A DNA stretch of 64,000 bases from Mercurialis annua (taxonomy: Eukaryota; Streptophyta; Magnoliopsida; Malpighiales; Euphorbiaceae), in NCBI RefSeq assembly GCF_937616625.2, contig NC_065571.1, positions 21,327,701 through 21,391,700 of the forward strand, given 5' to 3'. Below the pieces are notes generated by a model, which was given only the letters and a program-made list of their open reading frames with translations, was not told where the DNA came from and searched no databases. The position numbers and the translations under genes are program-made. Below, one piece after another: positions 10,291 through 22,016 of the stretch (the first letter of the stretch is position 1; each line of letters starts with the position of its first letter).

Positions 10291-10530
10291 TATGGATTCT
10301 CGAACGAGAACCAATTTAATACCTCAGGTCTCGATTGAGACCTGAGTTAACCAGAAGTGGTTCAACCACTACGGTTGAACCACAAACCAAGAAGAATCAT
10401 TTTTTTTTTAAAACCGAACCAAAACGAATCGAACCACGAAAATCTACGAAACTTCAAATACCCCTCAAAACACATCCGGAACCACGTCGGAAATTAAAAA
10501 AATAAATTTAAAATTTTACGGGATATTACA
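10291..10530 (-). repeat. Inverted LTR head forming the right end of element 1
   Basis: From 10293 the sequence is the reverse complement of the first ~237 bp of the same LTR (472-708 or 8844-9080). It runs TGGATTCTCGAACGAGAACC ... through the GTGGTTCAAC dyad to GGATATTACA. The junction at 10290-10293 has only a base or two of shared sequence. The outer end is CA, as integrase requires, and the flanking repeat resumes directly after it. Confidence 0.9.
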
Positions 10531-10535
10531 AAAAA

Positions 10536-10996
10536 ACAATCAACATATTATAAAAAAACATGTCAATAGGTCATCAATACAGCAATTTAACACTAACTTT
10601 ACTTTTCTTTAATGATTGAAAAATCAACATGTTATCAATAGTATATCGACAACATGTCAACATAAAATTGAAAATCAAAAAAAGTAGAAATACTTATCAA
10701 CATAATGTCAACAATTAATCAACAACGAATCAACAATTAATGCTAATTTAGTCAAGATGTTTGTAAAATGAGAATATTGATTGATTTAAGTCAAAAACAA
10801 TCAACATATTATTAAAAACATATCAATAATTCATTAATACATCAATTTAAGACTAACTTATTTTTCTTTCAATGATTGAAAAATTAACATATTATCAACA
10901 GTATATCAACAACATGTCAACATAAAATTGAAAATCAAAAAAAGTTGAAATACATATCAACATAATGTCAACAATAAATCAACAACGAATCAACAT
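10536..10996. repeat. ~260-bp tandem repeat, second unit partial
   Basis: Unit 1 spans 10536-10796. Unit 2 starts at 10797 with the same ACAATCAACATATTA and is recognisable to about 10996. Both are rich in ATCAAC/TCAACA words, with TTTCTTT-AATGATTGAAAAAT in the middle. The end of a further unit lies at 365-471, left of element 1, so element 1 inserted into this short array. Confidence 0.75.
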
Positions 10997-11869
10997 AAGG
11001 AATAAAATAAAACATAATTTTTTGAAAAATTGTGACAATCTATAAAATATCAACAAGAAATCAACAACATGTCAACATGATAATGCTAACATATCCTTAT
11101 CTAATATCATTTAAATTTTGTTTTTTTAGTTTATTTCACGCACAAAATTATCTAATTTGCTAATGTTTTTTTAGAATAAATTTTTTCAATGTTAAAATTA
11201 AGGAAATACCAACTGATTATCAACACAAAATCAACATAAAATCAACAACACTGTAATATTATAATATTTCAGCAATCAACCATCATCAATAAATCGAACT
11301 GCAGAATAAAAAAACACAGAAATACAACCAAACACAAAAAATGCAGAAATAACAAAAATTTATTCCATATAACCATAAATTTATATTACATAACATGAAA
11401 TTAGCATTATATTCTTAAAATATAATCTTTATACATGTTTAATGGTGAAATATCAGTAAAAAATTGTAGATCTGAAAATAAAAAAGAAGAAGAAGAAGAA
11501 CAATGAATAAATTATAGATCTGAAATCAAATAGATGACGACGATGAGCAGAGGAGATGATGGCGTTAACAAAGATGACAAAGGAGGCGATGATGAGAACG
11601 ATGACGGAGGAGCGGAGGAACAGAGGACGGCTCAGCAGAAGACGGCGAACGGTAAAAAAAAGAGGAAGATGAACTGAAAGGAAGAGAGAATTGAATGATG
11701 AGGAGAGAGAAAATAAATAAGATTATGATTTGTATGCTGTTAAGGTTTAATATATAGAGTCCGTATAAAAGTAATAAAATAGGCCGCAAATGGTAGTTTA
11801 GAAAAGGCAAATTTAGACCCGTATAAAAGATAAGAAATTGGCAAAATAGGTTGTTTGTGTAAAAAGCCC
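10997..11869. other. Unclassified DNA with a purine-rich stretch
   Basis: More AT-rich sequence with TCAACA words to about 11290. Then comes a purine-rich stretch on the plus strand (about 11485-11710, GAAGAAGAAG, GATGACGACGATGAG). Read on the minus strand this is CT-rich, with two TTTCAG/ATCTA sites like splice acceptors, as in a plant 5' untranslated region. A 47-codon plus frame at 11534-11677 (acidic, ending KKKRKMN) is probably a composition artefact. No known transposon end was seen. Confidence 0.35.
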
Positions 11870-12237
11870 TTAAGTTTATGCAAGGCCATGTGGGCTTTTG
11901 GTCATCTTCAAGGCCTTGGAATTTACACCATAAGAATTTCATTTTATTTAGGAATTTGGGCTTGGCATTTAATAAAACCCATAAATTTCTATCTGAGTAA
12001 ATTTAATCGAGGATTCCCGATTCAAATTCTAATTAATATTTAATATATATAACAACAATAATAAAATAACTCACAATAATGATAATAATAATGAGTACAA
12101 AATTCTTTTTATTTGCATTTTTTATTTTAATTCAATAATTTATAGTGCCGTAAAATTTATTTGTATATTCGCAAATTCAAATTAAATTTAGTTAACATTA
12201 TTTCAAAATTTCATTTAAAATACTATTTTGTAAGGTT

Positions 12238-13045
12238 CGAACTACGCGGACTTTGATCCCGTTAAGCGGGTACGTAGGCTTTTCAGATTAAATCTGAAAT
12301 CACGTCCACCTTTCTTTTTAAATCTTATTTGTCTATTTTATTTAGATTTTACTTTTATTCAAACACATATTAATTTAATTGATTGTTTAATTTTCAATAT
12401 TAAATTTGAGATCGGTTTCATTCATCTCATTAAGATTTTTCTTTCTTCAAATTAATCTTTTTTTAATCTTTTCAAAAATTAAATTTATATTTTTAAGCCC
12501 CAATCGAACTACGCAAACTTTGATTACGTCAAACGGATACGTAGGCTTTTCTTGTTAAATCTTAAATCAAGTCTACCCTTTTTTATATATTTTATTTGCC
12601 TATTTTATTCTTTTAAATTTTACTTTTCTCAAATATATTTTGATTTCAATTAATTTTATTGTTTTTAATTCATAAGTTTGAGATCGATTTCATTCATCTC
12701 CTAAAATATTTTTTCCTTCCAAATTAATCCTTTTTTAACTTATCAAAGTCCATCTTTCTTTTTAATTTTTATTTGTCCATTTTATCTTTCTAAAAATCTT
12801 ACTTTTCTTTAAATGTATTTTAAATTTTAATTGATTGTTTATTTTTTAAATCCAAAAATCAAATTTGAGATCGATTCCATTCATCTCTTTAAAGCATTTT
12901 TCTTTTAAAATAATATTTTTTAATTCTTAAAAACTAAATTCATATTTTTAAAGTCCAATCGAACTACGTGGACTTTAATCCTTTTTCACTGGTATGTAGG
13001 TAGTGTGAATAATTTCTGATTCAAGTCCAATTTTTCATAACCATT
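12238..13045 (+). repeat. GAACTACG...TACGTAGGC module, three copies, LTR copy A
   Basis: Three diverged copies start at about 12238, 12505 and 12957. Each has GAACTACG, then GACTTTGAT or a variant, then TACGTAGGC or a variant, and CAAGTCCA or CAAGTCTA downstream. The same three lie at 44682, 44937 and 45389 in the other LTR. Similar GAACTACG/TACGTAGGC words are, to my knowledge, common in Ogre/Tat LTRs; triplication may be peculiar to this family. Confidence 0.6.
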
Positions 13046-13135
13046 TATTTAATTCTTTTAATCTTTTATTCTCATTTTTATTTTGTTATCGCATTATCTT
13101 GTTTTTGCTACATTTTGTCATTTATTAAAGTGCTT

Positions 13136-13181
13136 TATTATTATTATTGTTATTATTATTATTATTATTATTTTATATGTA
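13136..13181. repeat. (ATT)n microsatellite
   Basis: A run of TTA/ATT triplets with one TTG interruption, inside LTR copy A. The orthologous place in the other LTR (45581-45601) has a shorter run. Confidence 0.8.
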
Positions 13182-13197
13182 TTATTTATATTGTACC

Positions 13198-16100
13198 TGT
13201 CACGACCCAATTTTATGAATCGTGACCGGCGCTAGGGTATGGGTATGGTTGTACCAAAACCCGTAGCAAGCCTCGCGGAAATCAAATAAACATTTAAACT
13301 TGCAGAAAACTGCTCGGGGGCAGCTGAGACTCCAACCTAGGTCTAGCAATTTATATTACAGTTCTAATATAAGTAACTTAAATATCTTAAATGTTTAACA
13401 GCATGGATTATATATAACAATATTGTAATCCAGAGTAATCATGCCAAATATAAATAATCGAATATATCGACAATCCCAAAGTGTAATATCAAATGTAATG
13501 AATAAACTAGTTCTACTGCGGTCTAAGAGTTCGAAAACTGTAATTAGTTTAAATAACATAAAAACCTCTGAGGAATCAAAAGAATCGGAGTGGACCAGCT
13601 TTCAAATCATAAACCTGGAAAATTTGAGAAAACAACGGGGTCAGATATAATGAGATGAGTTCGCAATAATATTTACATTTGTTAAGTTTAAAACCTTAAA
13701 TCAAAACATTTTATACTAATATAATATGATTATGGAAAACAGTATTGAAATGATCCCAGCGTAAGTATGACATAGCATACCGATAAACCCAGAGTGGACG
13801 GGAACAAATCCTCGTCATATATATATACCAGCGTAAGCAAGACTTTAGTCTGTCGTTTCCCAGAGTACTTACCGGTGCACACAGTCTCGATACAAGCCTA
13901 TTGAGTAGCTCGTTTCAATCCAGATCCATAATCCGTAAAAACAGTTCAAAATCATTTATAATATTAAAACACGATGCGGTACTTAATAAAACGGTAAATA
14001 ACACTACAAACTCACTGCTTGCTTATCCACGTGATCTTGGCAAACAGCTAACCCTGCGTAGACTCCGAAGCACGAGCAGTCGACGGGTCTAAAATAATAA
14101 ATAGGTTAATATCCGTACGACACCTAACTCTCAGATCACTAGACACCATGTAGGACTAGCATAGTTAAATAACCAGATAAATCACAGAGAAACACAATTC
14201 TCAAATAAATTGTAATGCCGTAATTAATTCAAGACTATTGAGTTCGCACTTAAATCCAATCCGAAAATATTATTAAAATAATATATAAATGATAAATAAA
14301 ATCAATTCCTCAAATAGTGGGTTAGCCGAGTTTTTCAAAACTACCAAGCTAAACCCACATGTCTGTGATCCAAGTCCAAACCGACCCAACTGATATTCCA
14401 GAATTATAAACGACAGTTTATAATTATAATATTAAATAAAATATTAATTAATATCAAATTAGAACTCAATAGTTTGAAACCCAAGTAATTAAATATTACC
14501 GGCAATTATCTCAATTAATTAAATAACAATATAAAGTTAAAATATAACTTTAATCCTAAAGACATTCTAAATCAAAAATCTTAAATTATCGATTAAATAA
14601 TAATTAATAATAATTATTAATTTAATTTTTAAATATTCAAATATTATTTTTATGCCTTAAAAATAATATAATTAATTTGACAAATTTTCAAATTAAATAA
14701 AATCTCCAATTTTTATTTAGTATAGTCAATATATAATATTACGTATAAACTATAATAAAATTAATATTTAATTTAAACTTAAAATATTAATGCCCGAAGT
14801 AATTTCAAATTATAAATAAAATTATTGTTTAAGTCGCTAATTAATAAGTCGAAACCAATTTGATAAATTAAAATCAAAACCAATACAAAATAGTTACTAA
14901 ATTAAGTTTAGGAATCCATATATTTAAGACATAAGATTTCAGTGACCAAAGTCACCATTTAGCCAAAACAAATTCAAATGGGCCAATAGGACAGGGACAC
15001 GTATTCATCTTCTTCATTTAAACAACCAAACTTAGCCTCAAACATTACAAAAAACGATTTGAAAGAAACTTAATAATAAATCTTCAAAAATGCTTTAACA
15101 ATCAAACTAACATTCAATATCTCATAGCTCCTTTAACAATCTTACCCAATCTTACATTAATCCATCACTTTATCAAGATTACAAACAACGAATTTAAAGT
15201 CGAAGTTCAAACTCAGAAACCGAACATTAACGCAACGAAGAACATGAGATCAATGAGAATTCCATCGGTTACGAGTTCATTGATTTAAGCAGTCAAAATA
15301 AACGAATGTAGCCCTAAGAAATCATAAGAAATTCAGTTTGGTAATAATCGGCAAAATCAATATGAATGTTCATAGTTAACGTCAAAACCAAACGGCGAGA
15401 CGGCGGCGATTAATACGGGTTTGTTTACGTACCGTTTGACGATTGAAAAGTGTAGAAACGTAGAGGCCTGAGTCTACTTCCACGGAAAACAAACGGAATT
15501 GATTTCAACCTCCAAACGGCTGCCAAACGAATTGAAATCCCAAGAGGTTAATTTAATATCAAAACAGAAATTATCCAGAAAATGGTGAAGCGGCGGTAGA
15601 TAATACGAGAATTATAACGTACCGTTTTACGAAACAAAAGTTGGGATTTGTAGATGCGTGAGTCTTCTTCGACTGGAACGTTTCAGAACTGAAAATAACG
15701 TTCGAACGAGTGAGAACGATCCAGAAAACGAAAGGGTCGTTTTCAGCAAAAACAGAATTTAAAGGATTCAAAAACTTACTGATGGCAGCAACTTCGGAAA
15801 GGATTTTGAACGATGATTTCTCAGAGAAAAAGAAAAAGGATGACGGCTAAGGTTAGTATGAAGTGCGGTGAAGATTTTAGGTTTAGAGAGCGTTTTTAAA
15901 AAAACGAAAGGATTGAGAGAAATCAGGGGGCGAAACTGCCCCCCGGATTCCCGTAGCAGGTCTCGAACGAGACCTGCTGAGTTGAAAAGGTCTCGTACGA
16001 GACCTGTGGGTCTCGAACGAGACCTGCTAATAAAACGCATGTCTCATACGAGACCTGCATTCCCGTACGAGACCAGGTCTCGTTTGAACCTCGGTTCAAC

Positions 16101-16316
16101 GAGACCTGGTCCAACCAATTCTGGTTGGACCAAAACCCAACCCGGACCTAATTTTTTTTATATTTTTGAAACTCGGACTTCAATTAATCTCTTTCGAAAA
16201 TCGGACTTAAATTAAACCACTTTCGAATTAAATCACGAAACAATTTAAATTACGTAAACTACTAAAATGTTACCGGAACTCGCAACTTAAATTTTAAAAT
16301 TTTACGGGATATTACA
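13198..16316 (-). mobile_element. Solo LTR, subfamily II, in Ogre-like LTR copy A
   Basis: 3119 bp, reading on the minus strand from TGTAATATCCCG (reverse of 16305-16316) to GGTCGTGACA (reverse of 13198). It is flanked by GTACC (13193-13197) and ATACC (16317-16321), a 5-bp duplication with one mismatch. The uninterrupted site is at about 45622-45640 in the other Ogre-like LTR (ATTGTACCTTTCATA), which confirms the borders. There is no internal coding region, so this is an LTR-LTR recombination product. Its middle (CCAGCGTAAG...CCCAGAGTGGACGG) differs from elements 1 and 2 and matches 56675-58623. Confidence 0.9.
15956..16131. promoter_or_regulatory. Palindrome cluster in solo LTR U3
   Basis: 15956-15977 has 10-bp arms GCAGGTCTCG/CGAGACCTGC around AA. 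15988-16005 is AGGTCTCG-TA-CGAGACCT. 16009-16024 is GGTCTCG-AA-CGAGACC. 16041-16054 is imperfect. 16073-16110 has long arms reading AGGTCTCGTTTGAAC and its near-complement around CTCG. 16108-16131 has GGTCCAACCA/TGGTTGGACC around ATTC. The cluster lies 185-360 bp from the U3 end, the same place as in element 1, although the surrounding sequence differs. Confidence 0.75.
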
Positions 16317-16827
16317 ATACCTGTCATATTTTTATTATTTACTCATTTATCTTATTTCTCTAAAATAAAATAAACAATATAATATTCTGCTTTCCATTTT
16401 CCGTTCAAAAAATAAAATAAAACTTCTCACAAATTGTACCTTGCAAAAGGTACTTTAGTAATATTTTAAAAATAAAATATACTTTCACGCAGAGTCATGA
16501 ACAAAATTAGTAAGTGAATATTTTAAAAGTACAGTTAATCATTGAATATATAAAATAATTATCGCAGCCCAAGTTCCAGTAATGGGCATATCATGCAAAA
16601 TCTGAACCCTAAACGCAGACCAGTAAAAACAAAGGTGGCCCAATCCTAGTCAATAGATCGGTGGCAACTCCAAATCCAAACAAACAAATTAAAAAGCGAT
16701 GAGCTAACGAAGGAGTTTCATCCCGTTTGCGCGCCTAAGCATAATTCACAAACATATAATAATTTGATTATGATTAAATTATTACTATTGTAATTCATTC
16801 TAAATTTATTTCCGTTGGCCCGCGACA

Positions 16828-19800
16828 AGGTTAAACGTTAGGATTTGTTTCGTAACGTTTGTAAATGTTTGACTTAAATCGCTAAAGAGGCGCAACGTTT
16901 GGATTTATTTCAAAACGTTTTAAACATTTGGCTTAAATCGCTAAAAAGGTGAAACGTTAGGATTTGTTTCGTAACGTTTGTAAACGTTTGGCTTAAATCG
17001 CTAAAAAGGGGAAACGTTTAGATTTGTTTTGTAACGTTTTAGACATTTGGATTTGTTTCGTGAAGTTTTAAACGTTTGGATTAAATTAATAAAACGGTGA
17101 AACATTTGAATTTGTTTCATGACGTTTTACACATTTTTATTGGTTTTATAACGTTTTAAACGTTTGGCTTAAATTGCTAAAAAGGTCAAACTTTTGGATT
17201 TGTTTCGTAACGTTTTAAATCGTTAAAAAGGTGAAACATTTGGATTTGTTTCGTAACGTTTTAAACGTTTGGATTGGTTTCGTAACGTTTTAAACATTTG
17301 GCTTAAATTGATAAAAAGGTGAAACGTTTGGATTTGTTTCGTAACGTTTGTATACTTTTGGCTTAAATCGCTAAAAAGGTGAAACATTTGGATTTGTTTC
17401 GTAACGTTTTAAACGTTTGGATTGTTTTTGTAACGTTTTAAACGTTTGACTTAAATCACTAAAAAGGGGAAACGTTTGGATTTGTTTCGTAACGTTTGGC
17501 TTAAATCGATAAAAAAATAAAACGTTTGGATTTATTTCAGAAAGTTTGTAAACGTTTGGCTTAAATCGCAAAAAAGGGGAAACGTTTGGATTTTTTTCAA
17601 AAGGTTTTAAAAGTATTGATCGGTTTCGTAACGCTTAAACATTTGGCTAAAATTGCCAAAAAGGTGAAACGTTTGGATCTGCTTCGTAAAGTTTTAAATG
17701 TTTGGATTTGTTTCATAACATTTTAAACGTTTGGCTTAAACTGCTAAAAAGGGGAAACGTTTGGATTTGTTTTGTAAAATTTGTAAACGTTTGGCTTAAA
17801 TCGCTAAAACAGTAAAACATTTTAAACGTTTGGATTGATTTCGTAATGTTTTAAACGTTTGGCTTAAATAGATAAAAAGGTAAAATGTTTGGATTTTGTT
17901 TCGTAACGTTTGTAAACGTTCGGCTTAAATCGTTAAAAAGGTGAAACATTTGGATTTTTTTGGTAACGTTTGTAAACGTTTAGCTTAAATAGCTAAAAAG
18001 GTGAAATGTTTGGATTTATTTCATGACGTTTATAAACGTTTGGCTTAAATCGCTAAAAAGGTGAAACGTTTGGATTTTTTCATGATGTTTTAAACGTTTG
18101 GATTTTTTTCATAGCGTTTTAAACATTTGGCTTAAATCGGCAAAAAGGGAAACATTTGGATTTATTTATTAACGTTTTAAACATTTGGATTGGTTCCATA
18201 ACGTTTTAACGTTTGGCTTAAATCGCTAAAGGGGTGAAACATTTGGATTTGTTTCATAACGTTTTTAAACGTTTGGCTTAAATCGCTAAAATGTGAAACG
18301 TTTTAAATGTTCGGATTTGTTTCATAATGTTTTAATGTTTAGCTTAAATCGCTAAAAAGGTGAAACGTTTGGTTTGGTTTCGTAACGTTTGGATTAAATC
18401 GCTAAAAATTTGAAACGTTTGGATTTGTTTCATAACGTTTTAAACGTTTGGATTGGTTTGGTAATGTTTTAAACGTTTGGATTGGTTTTGTAATGTTTTA
18501 AATGTTTGGCTTAAATCGTTAAAAAGGTGAAACGTTTGGATTTGCTTTGTAACGTTTGGCTTAAATCGCTAAGAAGGTGAAACGTTAGAATTTGTTTTCG
18601 TAATATTTTAAACGTTTGGCTTAAATCGCTAAAAAGCTGAAACGTTTGGATTTGTTTCGTAACGTTTTTAACATTTGGCTTATATAGCTACTAAGGTGAA
18701 ACGTTGGGATTTGTTTTATAACGTTTTAAACGTTTGGATTGGTTTCGTAACGTTTTAAACGTTTGGCTTAAATTGCTAAAAAGGTGAAATGTTTGGATTT
18801 GTTTCGTAACGTTCGTCAATGTTTGGCTTAAATCGCTAAAAAGGTGAAACGTTTGGATTTGTTTTGTAACGTTTGTATACATTTGGCTTCAATCACAAAA
18901 AAGGTGAAACGTTAGGATTTGTTTCGCAACGTTTTAATCTTTTGGATTAGTTTCGTAACATTTTCAACGTTTGGCTTAAATCGCTAAAAAAGGGGAAACA
19001 TTAGGATCTGTTTCGTAACGTTTTAACCATTTTGCTTAAATCGCTAAAAAGGTGAAACGTTAGGATTTGTTTGATTTTAAACGTTTGGATTTGTTTCTTA
19101 ACATTTTAAACGTTTGTCTTAAATCTCTAAAAAGGTGAATTATTAGGATTTGTTTACTTTTAAACATTTGGATTTGTTTCGTAACATTTTAAACGATTGG
19201 CTTAAATCGCTAAAAAGGTGAAACGTTTGGATTTGTTTCATAACCTTTTAAACGTATGGATTGGTTTCCTAACATTTTAAACATTTGGATTTGTTCTGTA
19301 ACATTTTAAATATTTTGCTTAAATTGCTAAAAAGGTGAAACGTTTGGATTTGTTTCGTAATATTTGTATACGCTTGGCTTCAATCGCTAAAGAGGTGAAA
19401 CGTTAAGATTTGTTTTGCAACGTTTTATACGTTTGGATTTGTTTCGTAATATTTTAAACGTTTGGCTTAAATCGCTAACAAGGTGAAACATTGGATTAGT
19501 TTTGTGACATTTTAAACGTTTGGCTTAAATTTCTGAAAAGGTGAAACGTTGCGATTTGTTTCGTTTTAAACATTTAGATTAGTTTCGTAACATTTTAAAC
19601 GTTTGGCTTATATCGCTAAAAAGGTGAAACGTTAAGATTTGTTTAGTTTAGACGTTTGGATTTGTTTCGTAACATTTTAAAATTTTGGCTTAAATCACTA
19701 AAAATATGAAACGTTTGGATTTGTTTCGTAACGTTCTAAATGTTTTGGATTTGTTTCGTAACAATTTAAACGTTTTGCTTAAATTGTTAAAAAGGTAAAA

Positions 19801-21141
19801 CGTTTGGATTTGTATTGTAACGTTTTAAACGTTTGACTTAAATCGCTAAATAGGTGAAACGTTAGAATTTGTTTCGTTTTAAACGTTTGGATTTGTTTCG
19901 TAACATTTTAAACGTGTGTCTTAAATCGCTAAAAAGGTGAAACATTAGGATTTGTTTAGTTTTAAACGTTTGAATTTGTTTCGTAACATTTTAAACGATT
20001 GGCATAAATCGCTAAAAAGGTGAAACGTTTGGATTTGTTTTATAACATTTTAAACGTATGGATTGGTTTTGCAACGTTTTAAACATTTGGATTGGGTCAG
20101 TAACGTTTTAAATATTTGGCTTAAATCGCTAAAAAGGTGAAACGTATGGATTTGTTTTGTAAGGTTTATAAACGTTTGGCTTAAATAGCTAAAAAGGTGA
20201 AACGTTTTAAACGTTTAGATTGTTTTCATAATGTTTTAAACGTTTGGCTAAAATCGATTAAAAGGGGAAACGTTTGTATTTAATTCATAACGTTTGTAAA
20301 CGTTTGGCTTAAATCGCTAAAAATGTCAAACGTTTGGATTTAATTCATAACGTTTTAAACATTTGATTTGTTTCGTACCGTTTTAAACGTTTGGCTTAAA
20401 CAGCTAAAAACGTGAAACATTTGGATTGGTTTCGTAACGTTTTAAACGTTTGGATTGGTTTCGTAACGTTTTAAATGTTTGGATTGGTTTCGTAACGTTT
20501 TAACGTTTGGCTTAAATCGCTGAAAAAGTGAAACGTTTGGATTTGTTTCGTAACGTTTGTAAACATTTGGCTTAACTCGCTAAAAAGGTGAAATATTTGA
20601 TACGTTTGGATTGGTTTCATAATGTTTTAAACGTTAGGCTTAAATCGATAAAAAGGTGAAACGTTTGGATTTGTTTCTGACGTTTGTAAACGTTTGGCTT
20701 AAATCGCTAAAAATGTGAAACGTTTGGATTTAATTCGTAACGTTTTAAACGTTTGATTGGTTTCGTAACATTTTAATTGTTTGGCTTAAATCGCTAAAAC
20801 TATGAAGCGTTTGGATTTGTTTCGTAACATTTTATACGTTTGGATTTGTTTCGTAACGTTTTAAACGCTTGGTTTAAATCGCTAAAAAAGTGAAACGTTT
20901 GGATTTGATTCATAATATTTGTAAATGATTGTCTTAAATCGCTAAAAAGGTGAAACATTTGGATTTGTTTCGTATCGTATCACACGTTTGGTTTAAATTG
21001 ATAAAAGGTGAATCGTTTGGATTCGTTCCGTGAGTTTGTAAACGTTTGGCTTAAATCACTAAAAAGGTGAAACGTTTGGATTTGTTTCGTAACATATTAA
21101 ACGTTTGGATTGGTTTCATAACGTTTTAAACGTTCGCCTTA
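16828..21141. repeat. Satellite array, segment 1
   Basis: A tandem array of 29- and 30-bp subunits. Type a starts AAACGTTTGGATTTGTTTCG and ends TAACGTTTT. Type b starts AAACGTTTGGCTTAAATCGC and ends TAAAAAGGTG. The usual period is a+b (59 bp), with frequent a+a+b (88 bp). Copies are diverged, and many differences are CG to TG or CA. There is no coding content; short minus-strand frames are by-products. The array abuts the CA of LTR copy A on the left and the 21142 insert on the right. Confidence 0.9.
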
Positions 21142-21968
21142 TGTCATGACCCATTTTCATGAATCGCGACCGGCGCTAGGGTATGGGTATGGTTGTACTA
21201 AAACCCGTAGCTAGCCTTACAGATAACCTTTTAAATACATAAACCTGCAAGAAACCAATGTTCGGGGGCAACCGAGACTTCAGCCTAGTTCTAGAAGTTT
21301 ATAAAATACAACATTTACATAATAAGTGCTCGATCATCTCCGAGTCTCTAACATGGCAAAAACATTGAATAACCCAAGTTATTATACTAATGTCATAACA
21401 ACAATTAAATCAATTGAATAATTATGACAACAAGTATTAGACAAGTAAGACTTCTAATTACTACTGGGGTCTAAGAATAAAACTAAGTTTGACAATTTTA
21501 ATAAAAATAAAGTAAAACCTCCGAGTAAATAAAGAATCGGAGACCAACTGACTCGCTCAAATCACAACCCTGGAAAAATTGGAAAAACAACGGGGTCAAA
21601 TAAACTGAGATGAGTTCATACAACTATTTACATTTAGTAAGTGAAAATCTTTAAAATTTTGTAAAGCAATTTATCATTATGGATAAGCATTGAAACCCTA
21701 AACCACAAAACATTCTAAATCCAGTTGTCGTGTCAGTGAGACGTATCTCCATAACCGATCCCCGAGAGTCATTCAAATAAACACGTGAGTCCCAGGAGAT
21801 GTATCTTCCATTGGCGTCCTCACTAAGGCGAGACGTATCTCGAACCTACCTCAATACCAAATGATCATATACTGGTGCGCATGCAGTCTCGATGATGCCC
21901 ATCGAGTAGCCCGTTCCAATTCAGATCCATAATGTTGGAAACAGTTCGAAAGCTGTATATATGTATAT

Positions 21969-22016
<48 letters not shown>

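Larger units (their letters stand above)
472..10530 (+). mobile_element. Ty3/gypsy chromovirus (Tekay/Del-type), element 1, defective
   Basis: An LTR retrotransposon of about 10 kb. In order: left LTR 472-3416, initiator-Met primer site 3421, leader, gag-pol remnant 3759-8726, polypurine tract 8832-8843, right LTR from 8844. The clade call rests on a C-terminal chromodomain, a Gag with an RG-rich N-terminus and CCHC knuckle, LTRs near 3 kb and an iMet primer. The polyprotein has at least five breaks, so it is dead. The right LTR is abnormal: after 1.45 kb it switches to an inverted copy of the LTR's first ~240 bp, so the element starts TGTAATAT and ends ATATTACA. The 5-bp duplication fits both outer ends. 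Confidence 0.9.
11870..16827 (+). mobile_element. Right part of an Ogre/Tat-like LTR (copy A), carrying a solo LTR
   Basis: From TTAAGTTTATGCAAGG at 11870 this follows the LTR at 44319-49129 to the same end, CCCGCGACA, at 16827. Without the solo LTR and its target copy it is about 1.83 kb, matching the corresponding part of the 42759-49129 LTR. The left ~1.56 kb of that LTR is missing and replaced by unrelated DNA. No primer site follows the CA; satellite begins at once (AGGTTAAACG). It may be a truncated solo LTR or the right end of an element lost to the left. Confidence 0.75.

Noticed and set aside
11534..11942. A 47-codon acidic frame (+) and a 125-codon Ser-rich frame (-)
   Set aside because: Both come from the same purine-rich stretch. 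The minus strand resembles a 5' untranslated region, but no gene body follows.
17371..18882. Minus-strand open frames in the satellite (about 63-66 codons, repeated KQIQTF...SDLSQTF residues)
   Set aside because: They only reflect the repeat period and lack any start context or conservation; the reading changes with each indel.
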